Assembly: GCA_965227265.1 (NCBI GenBank)
Contig: OZ245738.1
Coordinates: 4,030,001-4,094,000, forward strand
Source: UBA2336 sp965227265
GTDB taxonomy: Bacteria > Bacteroidota > Bacteroidia > Cytophagales > Cyclobacteriaceae
DNA: 64,000 bases
Reading direction: 5' to 3'
Shown: in pieces, positions 1 through 7,739 of the stretch
How the letters are laid out: the number at the start of each line of letters is the position of its first letter
Position numbering within the stretch: the stretch's first letter is position 1
Made by a program: the position numbers and the translations under genes
Notes under the pieces: model-generated
Told to the model about the DNA's origin: nothing
Databases searched by the model: none
What the model saw: only the letters and a program-made list of their open reading frames with translations

Positions 1-260
1 TAGACTGTACAGAACTTCCCACTCTTCGTTGCGGCCATTTCAAAATTTTTGATCCGACCGGTTGTTTTGCAGCGCTCGAATGAAGCGGGTATCGTTACGG
101 TATGATTGGTTTGAATACGCGGAAGCCAGAAGGTGTCAGTGAGTGTTACGCTGGTAAACGGAACTGCGGTGATAGGGTAATCTTTTTTCTGAGCGAAAAT
201 TCCGCTCATTGAAAAGAGTAAGCAAATAGTAAAGAAACCAAAGAAGGAGAACTGCTTCAT
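1..260 (-). CDS. N-terminal fragment of a secreted GH127-type glycoside hydrolase (beta-L-arabinofuranosidase family)
   Basis: Only the first 86 codons lie in the window; the gene runs off the left edge. Translation from the ATG at 260 gives a hydrophobic signal peptide of about 24 residues ending GIFAQ, then the stretch PFTSVTLTDTFWLPRIQTN and an FERCKTTGRI segment. These resemble the start of the mature GH127/DUF1680 domain, whose known members remove beta-L-arabinofuranose from plant glycans. The catalytic part is outside the window, so substrate and activity cannot be judged. The family call rests on N-terminal similarity alone. Confidence 0.65.
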   Translation of the reverse strand, partial: MKQFSFFGFFTICLLFSMSGIFAQKKDYPITAVPFTSVTLTDTFWLPRIQTNHTVTIPASFERCKTTGRIKNFEMAATKSGKFCTV

Positions 261-314
261 AAGGAAAAACTTTCCTTACAAAGTAGAAAAAGATTATCTG
301 GGTGCCAAGTAAAG

Positions 315-1220
315 TTATTTCACCTCTTCATCCGGCAACACCTCAATATCCCGGATCAAAACTTTTTTAGAAATAGCCTGACCGGTTTTCGTAGCAGCTA
401 ACCCTCCCAGCGCAGTTTCTTTATACCGCGTTTCCATGCTGGCGCCAATTTCACCCATAGCTTCAATTACTTCATCTACCGGGATTACGCTGCTCACATT
501 TGCCAAACCGATTTGGGCCGAACTGTTGGCAATCGCGGCAGCACTTGCGTTGCGAACAACACACGGAACTTCAACCAATCCGGCTACAGGATCGCAGACA
601 AGTCCAAGCATACATTGAACGGTGATCGCAACGGCATTGAACATTTGATCAACATCTCCGCCCAGACAATACACAATCGCGCCTGCGCCCATGGCAGCAG
701 CAGTTCCGGTTTCAGCCTGGCAACCGCCTACTGCACCAGCAATGCTTGCTTTTTGTTCCATGATCAATGCAATGCCCGCTGCCAACAACATGGCTTCGAG
801 AATTTTTTTATCGTCAATGTGATGGATCTCTTGTAATGTATAAAGCACACCTGGCATAATACCACTGGCTCCGGCTGTTGGTGCAGCCACAATACGGCCC
901 ATGCACGAGTTAACTTCCTTTGCAGCAAGTGCGCGTGAGATCAGGTTTTGAAATTCTTTCGAGAGAACCGGAGTTGGATAGTTGTAAACTTTTTTTGCTC
1001 CGTTATTAATCATGCCCGAACGTGAAGTCATTTCTTCGGTAAGTCCGGTGTGGACTGCATCTTTCATCACTTCCCAAGCACGACCAAGGCCATCCCAGAT
1101 TTCTTTTTCGGTCCGGTTCTTTTGCGTGCATTCGTATTCAATCACCACATCTACCAACGACATTTTTTTATCGGTGCTGTATTTTTTCCAGTCGGCAAAA
1201 GATTCGAAGAGGAATGCCAT
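315..1220 (-). CDS. sdaAA: L-serine ammonia-lyase (dehydratase), iron-sulfur type, alpha subunit
   Basis: 301 residues, the size of the stand-alone alpha chain of the two-chain L-serine dehydratase that turns L-serine into pyruvate and ammonia in the cytoplasm. The family signature CMGRIVAAPTAGASGIMPG lies near residues 106-124. Likely [4Fe-4S] ligands are Cys167 (GGCQAE), Cys209 (CDPVAG) and Cys220 (VPCVVRN). The beta chain is not in the window, so either it is encoded elsewhere or this gene partners with an unlinked one. The gene stands alone, with a promoter about 100 nt upstream and a palindromic repeat in its leader. Confidence 0.9.
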   Translation of the reverse strand: MAFLFESFADWKKYSTDKKMSLVDVVIEYECTQKNRTEKEIWDGLGRAWEVMKDAVHTGLTEEMTSRSGMINNGAKKVYNYPTPVLSKEFQNLISRALAAKEVNSCMGRIVAAPTAGASGIMPGVLYTLQEIHHIDDKKILEAMLLAAGIALIMEQKASIAGAVGGCQAETGTAAAMGAGAIVYCLGGDVDQMFNAVAITVQCMLGLVCDPVAGLVEVPCVVRNASAAAIANSSAQIGLANVSSVIPVDEVIEAMGEIGASMETRYKETALGGLAATKTGQAISKKVLIRDIEVLPDEEVK

Positions 1221-1242
1221 GTTAATATGGTTTTAAGTTAAC

Positions 1243-1317
1243 GTCATGTTGAGCGTAAGCGAAACATCCCCACATTCAGCACACTACTACGGGATTCTTC
1301 ACTTCGTTCAGAAAGAT
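1243..1317. repeat. Imperfect inverted-repeat element (REP/MITE-like) in the sdaAA leader
   Basis: The left arm GTCATGTTGAGCGTAAGCGA (1243-1262) and the right arm near 1291-1317 are imperfect reverse complements: the right arm read backwards gives TCTGAACGAAGTGAAGAATC. Together they can fold into a long hairpin. The left arm resembles the sequence inserted in the ABC ATPase gene at 53988-54020 (GTCATCCTGAGCGGAGTCGA), so both are probably members of one dispersed family. Confidence 0.6.
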
Positions 1318-1326
1318 GTGAAAGGA

Positions 1327-1358
1327 CAAAATTACCTCATTTCAAACGATTGAAACAA
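1327..1358 (-). promoter_or_regulatory. Promoter for sdaAA (TTG-N21-TAATTTTG)
   Basis: On the minus strand a TTG at 1358-1356 is followed after 21 bases by TAATTTTG (1334-1327), an exact match to the Bacteroidota -33/-7 form TTG and TAnnTTTG. Transcription would start near 1320, giving a leader of about 100 nt that contains the palindromic element. Confidence 0.55.
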
Positions 1359-1362
1359 ATGT

Positions 1363-2175
1363 TTAGTTCAGGCCAATCAGGTCTATAATCTTTTGAATTG
1401 TAACAATGCTGACCATGATCAAGAAAACGATTGTTACAGCTTTGGAGGACATTGTTTGGCTAACAATTACACCCACAGGGGAGCCAATCAAAACACCAAT
1501 TGCCAAGGGTAAAACCAATGGAAAAATAATTAATCCCTGACTGCCATCAACCGTCAATGAATCACCAAAGAACATATTATAGGTAGTTAACCAAAGCGCG
1601 ATCAGAAAGATCACACCAAATGAAATTGATTTTGCTTTTTTGATGTCAACGCGTTGCCAGAGATTTAATAATGGAATAAGAACTGTGCCTCCGCCTAATC
1701 CTGTAAAGCCTGCGAGTGTTCCGCCAAACACTCCGGTTAGGGTCAGCTTTAAGGATGTAATTTTCTCATCCTGAACATTGGAAAGCTTCAGCTTGCGAAA
1801 GGTTTGCAAAATGATCACCAGCATAAATCCAATAATGATGGAATTAAAAACCTGCTTCGAATAAAAATTGCTCGTCACAATTAGCTCAAACACCAGGAAT
1901 GAAAAGATCACCGCGAATACACCAACCCAAAGCGTCTCTTTCCAGAAAAACATTTTATGGCGCATGGAAGTAATCACATTTGCAAAAGAAGAAACAAGTG
2001 TAGCAAAGATTGTATTGGCAATGATCACACTAACGATCTGGTTATCCGGAACGCCATACTGCATGAGCATGATGGGGATCACACCTAACATCACAATGCC
2101 TGTGCCCAACCCAGTAAGTCCGGCTATGAAGCCTCCTATAAGTCCGGCCAGTACATACAGCAGATTTTCTATCAT
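1363..2175 (-). CDS. TauE/SafE family membrane permease (sulfite/organosulfonate exporter-like)
   Basis: 270 residues with about eight hydrophobic segments and the two glycine-rich half-repeats of the TauE/SafE family: GGFIAGLTGLGTGIVMLG near residues 14-31 and GGTLAGFTGLGGGTVLIPLL near 154-173. Family members move sulfite, sulfoacetate or other small anions across the inner membrane. The substrate cannot be read from sequence and no sulfur-oxidation gene is adjacent. The gene is divergent from the CxxC protein gene that starts 40 bp away. Confidence 0.85.
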   Translation of the reverse strand: MIENLLYVLAGLIGGFIAGLTGLGTGIVMLGVIPIMLMQYGVPDNQIVSVIIANTIFATLVSSFANVITSMRHKMFFWKETLWVGVFAVIFSFLVFELIVTSNFYSKQVFNSIIIGFMLVIILQTFRKLKLSNVQDEKITSLKLTLTGVFGGTLAGFTGLGGGTVLIPLLNLWQRVDIKKAKSISFGVIFLIALWLTTYNMFFGDSLTVDGSQGLIIFPLVLPLAIGVLIGSPVGVIVSQTMSSKAVTIVFLIMVSIVTIQKIIDLIGLN

Positions 2176-2215
2176 TTATTTTTTGAAAGCGGTAAATTAC
2201 TGCCGGTAATCTCCA

Positions 2216-2647
2216 ATGAGAAAGATTCTGATTATAATATTTTGCTGCGTTAGTGGTTTCGCGAGCGCCCAAGAGATAGCTGGCTGGCAATTGCTGGCAG
2301 AAGTAGTATTTGAAACAAAGCCATCCGCGCAAAACGGATATGAAATGGATTCACCAAAATTCAGTAAGCGGTTGAAAGATGCGGAAGGAAGGAAAATTAC
2401 CCTGAAAGGATATCTTATTCCGTTATCGGAATTGAATGGCAAGCAACAATATATGTTATCATCACTACCTGTTAGCTCCTGTTATTTTTGCGGAGGCGCA
2501 GGACCTGAAACGATAATTGAACTTGATACGAATGAGAAGATTAACTTTGTTACGAAACAAATTGCACTGGAAGGAATATTGAAATTAAATGCTTCCGATC
2601 CGGATCATCATATTTTTATTTTAAAGAACCCTAAAGTCAACCCATGA
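2216..2647 (+). CDS. Secreted DUF3299-like protein with a CxxC motif (paralogue 1)
   Basis: 143 residues: signal peptide to about residue 19 (FASAQ), then a single small domain. Its core is GYLIPLSE followed by SSLPVSSCYFCGGAGPE, with Cys89 and Cys92 as a CxxC pair. The layout (KGYLIPL, short loop, Cys-containing strand, then a GILKL strand) resembles DUF3299 proteins, but the usual GACIHVPPPP segment is replaced by CxxC; this relation is inference. A paralogue lies at 4236-4694. The gene overlaps the next M28 peptidase by ATGA, so the two are cotranslated. The pair may bind a metal or act as a redox site in the periplasm; function unknown. Confidence 0.7.
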   Translation: MRKILIIIFCCVSGFASAQEIAGWQLLAEVVFETKPSAQNGYEMDSPKFSKRLKDAEGRKITLKGYLIPLSELNGKQQYMLSSLPVSSCYFCGGAGPETIIELDTNEKINFVTKQIALEGILKLNASDPDHHIFILKNPKVNP

Positions 2648-4017
2648 AATATTTTACCATTTCCGCATTATTGCTTTTGTCATTCACCATATGCGCGCAA
2701 TCATCCGATGAAACCACAATCCGCGCGGTTTACGATGAAGCGCTTTCGCATGGCAAATCGTATGAGATGCTTGAATACCTTACAACCAAAATCGGCTCAC
2801 GCCTAAGCGGATCTCCAGGTGCAGCCGCATCAGTCGAGTGGACACGTCACGTCATGCAGAATTTTGATTTTGATTCTGTGTGGCTGCAGCCGGTAATGGT
2901 TCCGCATTGGGAGCGGGGCCAGCAGGAAATCGGCCGGGTGCTCAATTCAAAAAAAATGGGTGTTGTAGAATTGAATGTATGTGCGTTAGGTAATTCTATT
3001 GGAACGGGGCCGGAAGGCGTTAGTGCGGGAGTTGTTGAAGTTAAAAACTTTGAAGACCTGAAGAGATTAGGAGAGAAGGCAATCAAAGGTAAGATTGTAT
3101 TCTTCAATCGTCCGATGGACCCAAAGCAAATAGAAACGTTTGCAGCCTATGGCGGTGCAGTTAACCAGCGTGGATCCGGTCCAAGTGAAGCAGCTAAGTA
3201 TGGCGCGATCGGTGTGATTGTTCGTTCAATGGGAATTAATTCTGAAGAATATCCGCACACAGGTTCGTTACGCTATGCAGCCAATATTCCTAAGATTCCA
3301 GCGATTGCGGTGAGTACAAAGCATGCTGATCTTCTAAGCAAGATTTTGAAAGAAGATGCTACCATTCAATTTTACTTTGAAACACATTGCCAGATTTTTC
3401 CGGATGCACCCTCGTTCAATGTAATTGGTCAGATCAATGGCTCAGAATATAAAGATGAAATTATTGTTGTTGGCGGTCACTTGGATTCGTGGGATCTTGC
3501 ACAAGGCGCACACGATGATGGAACGGGCTGTGTTCAATCTATTGAAGTATTAAGAATTTTTAAAGCAATGGGTTATAAACCTAAGCATACTATCCGGGCA
3601 GTAATGTTTATGAATGAAGAAAATGGTTTGCGTGGCGGAACAGAATATGCGGCTCAAGGCGCATTGAAGAAAGAGAAACACATTGCTGCGATTGAGTCCG
3701 ATAGAGGTGGATTTACTCCACGAGGATTTACGATGACTGGAGCAGAGGCCGAGAAAAACAAGGTGAAAAGCTGGAAAAATTTATTGGAGCCTTATGGATT
3801 AACGGATTTTAACGGAGAAGGCGGAGGCGCAGATATTACTCCGCTAGCACCGCAAGGCACGCTTTTGCTTGAGTTTCTGCCAGATTCTCAGCGCTATTTC
3901 AGCTATCACCATACGCGCGAAGACACGTTTGACAAGGTGGATAAGCGTGAATTGGAGCTGGGAGCGGCCTCCATGGCAGCCTTGGTTTATTTGATCGATC
4001 AGCACGGCTTGAAATAA
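2644..4017 (+). CDS. Secreted M28 family zinc peptidase with PA-like insert
   Basis: 457 residues with a signal peptide (cleavage after about residue 18, TICAQ). The M28 zinc-ligand motifs are present: GGHLDSWD (His and Asp), AHDDGTGC (bridging Asp), MNEENGLRGG (catalytic Glu and ligand Glu), and a late SYHHTREDT (His). Residues about 120-250 match the protease-associated insert found in many exported M28 aminopeptidases or carboxypeptidase Q-like enzymes. It probably trims peptides in the periplasm or outside the cell. It is translationally coupled (ATGA) to the upstream CxxC protein. Confidence 0.88.
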   Translation: MKYFTISALLLLSFTICAQSSDETTIRAVYDEALSHGKSYEMLEYLTTKIGSRLSGSPGAAASVEWTRHVMQNFDFDSVWLQPVMVPHWERGQQEIGRVLNSKKMGVVELNVCALGNSIGTGPEGVSAGVVEVKNFEDLKRLGEKAIKGKIVFFNRPMDPKQIETFAAYGGAVNQRGSGPSEAAKYGAIGVIVRSMGINSEEYPHTGSLRYAANIPKIPAIAVSTKHADLLSKILKEDATIQFYFETHCQIFPDAPSFNVIGQINGSEYKDEIIVVGGHLDSWDLAQGAHDDGTGCVQSIEVLRIFKAMGYKPKHTIRAVMFMNEENGLRGGTEYAAQGALKKEKHIAAIESDRGGFTPRGFTMTGAEAEKNKVKSWKNLLEPYGLTDFNGEGGGADITPLAPQGTLLLEFLPDSQRYFSYHHTREDTFDKVDKRELELGAASMAALVYLIDQHGLK

Positions 4018-4069
4018 TAAGCGGGCTTTTCCTGCGTTCTACTGATTATTCACTAAAACTTATAATCGT

Positions 4070-4231
4070 ATGGAACAGGTAGCAAGCAATGTGAAGAGAA
4101 GAAGCCATGTGATCAACAAAATCAGAAGAATTTCCGGCATGATGGATGCGCGCGAATACTGGAATTTTGTGGCCGGAACTGCTGTGATTACGCTTGGCGT
4201 GATCGGAGTATTATGCTATTTCTTTGTATAA
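4070..4231 (+). CDS. Small single-pass membrane protein, 53 residues
   Basis: An ATG at 4070 opens a 53-codon frame ending with TAA at 4231. The first half is basic and polar (MEQVASNVKRRSHVINKIRR, then SGMMDAREYW). Residues 33-53 form one hydrophobic helix (FVAGTAVITLGVIGVLCYFF). The amphipathic basic start followed by a C-terminal helix fits a tail-anchored or positive-inside small membrane protein. It fills the 218-bp gap between the peptidase and the convergent CxxC paralogue. No family recognised; a chance frame cannot be excluded, but the composition is protein-like. Confidence 0.5.
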   Translation: MEQVASNVKRRSHVINKIRRISGMMDAREYWNFVAGTAVITLGVIGVLCYFFV

Positions 4232-4235
4232 GAAA

Positions 4236-4694
4236 TTATAATCCTACTTCGTCTACGAATTCGGCCTGCTCAAGGATATAGATCATCTTATCGGGATCTG
4301 TATCGTTGAGCCGTAGAATTCCTTTGATCTCAATCGGCTTATCATGGAAGGAGAGTGGCTGTTTCGTGTTCACTTCAATAACGGACTCAGGGCCGCCCAC
4401 ACCACAAAAGAAACACGCATTCAACGGCATAGACGAGAACATAAACTTCGTGCCCTTTGAACCTCCTTCAAACGGGATCATATAGCCTGGCAGCGCTACA
4501 ACTTTTCCATTCAATGCTTTTACAGCCGCGCTGAATACCGGCTTTTGATATTCACCTAAATTGTCTTTCGCCTTTTCAAATTTGATGTCATACAGCTTTG
4601 GCCACACCATAGAAGGGAACCCGGTGTATTTATTCTGGGCTGTACCGTGTAAGGCACAACCCAGTAAAATCATTGCTGCAACTAATCTCTTCAT
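4236..4694 (-). CDS. Secreted DUF3299-like protein with a CxxC motif (paralogue 2)
   Basis: 152 residues with a signal peptide (to about residue 19, HGTAQ). It shares with the gene at 2216-2647 the core GYMIPFEGG, then FSSMPLNACFFCGVGGPESV (Cys94-x-x-Cys97) and an IKGILRLNDTDPD segment that matches EGILKLNASDPD. Its start codon overlaps the gcvP stop (TAATG), so it is probably translated from the gcvP mRNA. Why an exported CxxC protein should be coupled to glycine cleavage is unclear; this may be operon packing only. Function unknown. Confidence 0.7.
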   Translation of the reverse strand: MKRLVAAMILLGCALHGTAQNKYTGFPSMVWPKLYDIKFEKAKDNLGEYQKPVFSAAVKALNGKVVALPGYMIPFEGGSKGTKFMFSSMPLNACFFCGVGGPESVIEVNTKQPLSFHDKPIEIKGILRLNDTDPDKMIYILEQAEFVDEVGL

Positions 4695-7564
4695 TAAGCT
4701 TCTACACTTTCTTTTTTCGCGTACTCTTCAACCGGTAAACAGCTGCAAACTAAGTTACGGTCACCATAGGCATTATCGATGCGACTAACAGACGGCCAGA
4801 ACTTCGCTTCCTTCACAAACGCCAATGGATACGCAGCTTTCTGTCTTCCGTACGGACGATCCCAAACATCGCCTGTTATTACAGCTGCTGTATGTGGAGC
4901 GTGTTTCAATACATTATTCTCTTTATCAGCTTTACCATCTTCCACTTCTCGAATTTCATTTCTGATTTCAATCAATGCTTCGCAGAAACGATCCAGTTCT
5001 TGCTTCGGTTCGCTTTCCGTTGGTTCGATCATTAAGGTTCCGGCAACTGGGAATGATACCGTGGGTGCGTGGAAACCGTAATCCATCAATCGTTTAGCAA
5101 TATCTTCAACTTCAATGCCAGACTTTTTGAAATCGCGGCAGTCAACAATCATTTCGTGTGCGCAGCGACCGTGTGTTCCTGTATACAGAATTTTATAATG
5201 TGCACTTAAGCGTTCTTTAATATAGTTAGCATTCAGAATGGCCATCTTTGTTGCGTTGGTCAATCCTTCTCCACCCATCATCGCAATGTATGCGTACGAT
5301 ATCGTAAGAATGCTTGCACTTCCCCAAGGAGCTGCCGAAACTGCATTGATTGCTTTGTCACCACCAGTCTTAACAACGGCATGTCCCGGAAGGAAAGGTT
5401 TCAGTTTATCATTCACACAAATCGGTCCCATGCCCGGGCCACCGCCACCGTGCGGGATACAGAATGTTTTATGAAGATTTAAGTGACAAACATCCGCACC
5501 AATATTAGCCGGAGATGTTAGTCCTACCTGTGCGTTCATATTAGCGCCATCCATATACACTAATCCGCCATGCTTATGAATGGTTTCACAGATTTCGATA
5601 ATTGATTCTTCAAACACACCATGCGTGGATGGATACGTTACCATCAAACACGAAAGCTTGTCTTTATACTGTTCAGCTTTTACCTTCAGATCGGCAACGT
5701 CAATTTTTCCTTCTTCATCGGATTTTACGATCACCACATCCATCGCAGCCATTACTGCGCTTGCTGGATTCGTTCCGTGTGCCGATGCGGGGATTAAAGA
5801 TACCGTACGGTGATGATCACCACGGTTTGCGTGGTACGCGCGAATAACCATTAAGCCCGCGTATTCCCCTTGTGCACCGCTATTTGGTTGCAATGAAACA
5901 GCGGTAAAGCCAGTGATTTCAGCCAACCAGACTTCAAGATTTTTAGTCAACTCAGCATAACCTTGCGCTTGGTCGGCCGGAGCGAAAGGATGAATGTTAC
6001 CCAACTCAGGCCATGTTACCGGTATCATTTCGGTTGTGGCGTTCAGCTTCATGGTACACGATCCCAATGAGATCATGGAATGAACCATGGAAAGATCTTT
6101 ATTCTCTAATCTTTTGATGTACCGCAGCATTTCATGCTCAGAATGATGTGAGCTGAACACAGGATGTGTCATGAAGGAAGAAGTTCTTACTAAGGAAGAA
6201 GGCCAGGTAATTGTATCGTTAGCTTTCGCTAAGCTCTTTCCACCGAAAATGTTAAGAATAGTTTGAACATCTTCCGGTGTTGTAGTTTCATCCAATGAAA
6301 TACCAACGTGACTATCATTGTGATAACGGAAGTTAACACCTTGCGCTAACGCAGCTTTTTGAATTACATTCTTATCGCTAACCGCAACTTTCAACGTATC
6401 GAAGTAATGTTCGTTAACTTGTTTAAGTCCAAGTGCGGTTAATCCGCCTTCCAACATTTTGGTCAAACCATGAATACGGCCAGCAATTTTTTTCAAGCCA
6501 TTCGGACCGTGATAAACACCGTACATTCCCGCCATTACAGCAAGCAATACCTGAGCTGTACAAATGTTAGACGTTGCTTTTTCTCTCCGGATGTGCTGCT
6601 CGCGGGTCTGCAAGGCCATGCGATAGCCCGGATTACCTTGCGCATCAATCGATGCACCTATAATTCTTCCCGCCATCTGGCGTTTGAAATCTTCTTTTGT
6701 TGCGAAGAAGGCTGAGTGAGGTCCGCCATAGCCCATCGGCACACCTAAACGCTGGCTTGAGCCGACAACAATGTCAGCATCCATCTCGCCTGGTGATTTT
6801 AATAACGTCAATGATAAAAGATCGGAAGCACAGGCAACAAACACATCGCTGTCATGTGCAGCATGTATGAATGCAGTGTGATCTTTAATCGCACCATTAC
6901 TGTCAGGGTATTGAATGAATACTGCAAACAGGTTTGGGTCGGTAATGTCAAGCTTGGAGATGTCATCCACAATCAGTTCAACACCGATTGGCGCTGAACG
7001 AGTAATCAATACGTCAATGGTTTGCGGGAAAACATTCTTGTCTACAAAAAACTTATGTGCATTTTTTTTAGATGCCTTACGTGAAGCATACAACAAGTGC
7101 ATAGCTTCCGCAGCAGCAGTTGCTTCATCCAGCAATGAAGCATTTGCGATTTGCATTCCGGTTAAGTCAATTACCATTGTTTGATAATTGATTAATGCCT
7201 CCAAACGGCCTTGTGCAATCTCAGCCTGATACGGAGTGTACGCTGTATACCAACCTGGATTTTCTAAAATGTTCCTCAGGATAACACCGGGTGTATTGTT
7301 CGGATAATACCCCATCCCGATGTATGACTTATTAATCTTATTTTTTGAAGCCAGTGTTTTAAACTCTTTCAGAAATTCAAATTCAGTTCTGGCAGCCGGC
7401 AAGTTCAATGGTTTTTTAAGACGGATATTGGCAGGAACTGTTTGACCAATGAGCTCATCAACCGAACTGGCCTTTACAACTTTTAACATTTCCGCAACTT
7501 GTTTGGCATCCGGAGCATTGTGGCGCGATTCGAACTTCTCTTTGTATTGGGAGTCGATTTTCAT
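4694..7564 (-). CDS. gcvP: Glycine dehydrogenase (decarboxylating), P-protein of the glycine cleavage system
   Basis: 956 residues, the usual length for the fused, homodimeric P-protein. It decarboxylates glycine with pyridoxal phosphate and passes the aminomethyl group to lipoyl H-protein. The PLP lysine lies in NLHKTFCIPHGGGGPG, and the N-terminal half has the family stretch YTPYQAEIAQGRLEALINYQ. gcvT and gcvH are not in the window. A -7 box (TACCTTTG) 44 bp upstream leaves a short leader, so no glycine riboswitch fits in front. The stop codon overlaps the start of the CxxC protein gene. Confidence 0.97.
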   Translation of the reverse strand: MKIDSQYKEKFESRHNAPDAKQVAEMLKVVKASSVDELIGQTVPANIRLKKPLNLPAARTEFEFLKEFKTLASKNKINKSYIGMGYYPNNTPGVILRNILENPGWYTAYTPYQAEIAQGRLEALINYQTMVIDLTGMQIANASLLDEATAAAEAMHLLYASRKASKKNAHKFFVDKNVFPQTIDVLITRSAPIGVELIVDDISKLDITDPNLFAVFIQYPDSNGAIKDHTAFIHAAHDSDVFVACASDLLSLTLLKSPGEMDADIVVGSSQRLGVPMGYGGPHSAFFATKEDFKRQMAGRIIGASIDAQGNPGYRMALQTREQHIRREKATSNICTAQVLLAVMAGMYGVYHGPNGLKKIAGRIHGLTKMLEGGLTALGLKQVNEHYFDTLKVAVSDKNVIQKAALAQGVNFRYHNDSHVGISLDETTTPEDVQTILNIFGGKSLAKANDTITWPSSLVRTSSFMTHPVFSSHHSEHEMLRYIKRLENKDLSMVHSMISLGSCTMKLNATTEMIPVTWPELGNIHPFAPADQAQGYAELTKNLEVWLAEITGFTAVSLQPNSGAQGEYAGLMVIRAYHANRGDHHRTVSLIPASAHGTNPASAVMAAMDVVIVKSDEEGKIDVADLKVKAEQYKDKLSCLMVTYPSTHGVFEESIIEICETIHKHGGLVYMDGANMNAQVGLTSPANIGADVCHLNLHKTFCIPHGGGGPGMGPICVNDKLKPFLPGHAVVKTGGDKAINAVSAAPWGSASILTISYAYIAMMGGEGLTNATKMAILNANYIKERLSAHYKILYTGTHGRCAHEMIVDCRDFKKSGIEVEDIAKRLMDYGFHAPTVSFPVAGTLMIEPTESEPKQELDRFCEALIEIRNEIREVEDGKADKENNVLKHAPHTAAVITGDVWDRPYGRQKAAYPLAFVKEAKFWPSVSRIDNAYGDRNLVCSCLPVEEYAKKESVEA

Positions 7565-7607
7565 ACTGAAACAGTGGTTTTTTCGTAGTGGATCAAAAAA
7601 TCAGGCA

Positions 7608-7615
7608 CAAAGGTA
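7608..7615 (-). promoter_or_regulatory. Probable -7 box for gcvP (TACCTTTG)
   Basis: Exact TAnnTTTG match 44 bp upstream of the gcvP ATG on the minus strand. A TTG lies only 14 bases further upstream, shorter than the usual spacing, so the -33 element is uncertain. Confidence 0.4.
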
Positions 7616-7739
7616 AAGGAGTAAACATACAATTAACAGACAGTGGGTAAAATCCTTTATAAACTTACCACTCTCGTAAAAATGAGTTCACAATGTCAAA
7701 AATCTCATGATATTTGGCCTATAACAAAAACCTTTACGC

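Noticed and set aside
7565..7739. Possible glycine riboswitch upstream of gcvP
   Set aside because: A -7 box 44 bp from the ATG leaves a leader of about 37 nt, too short for a tandem glycine aptamer, and no conserved core was seen.
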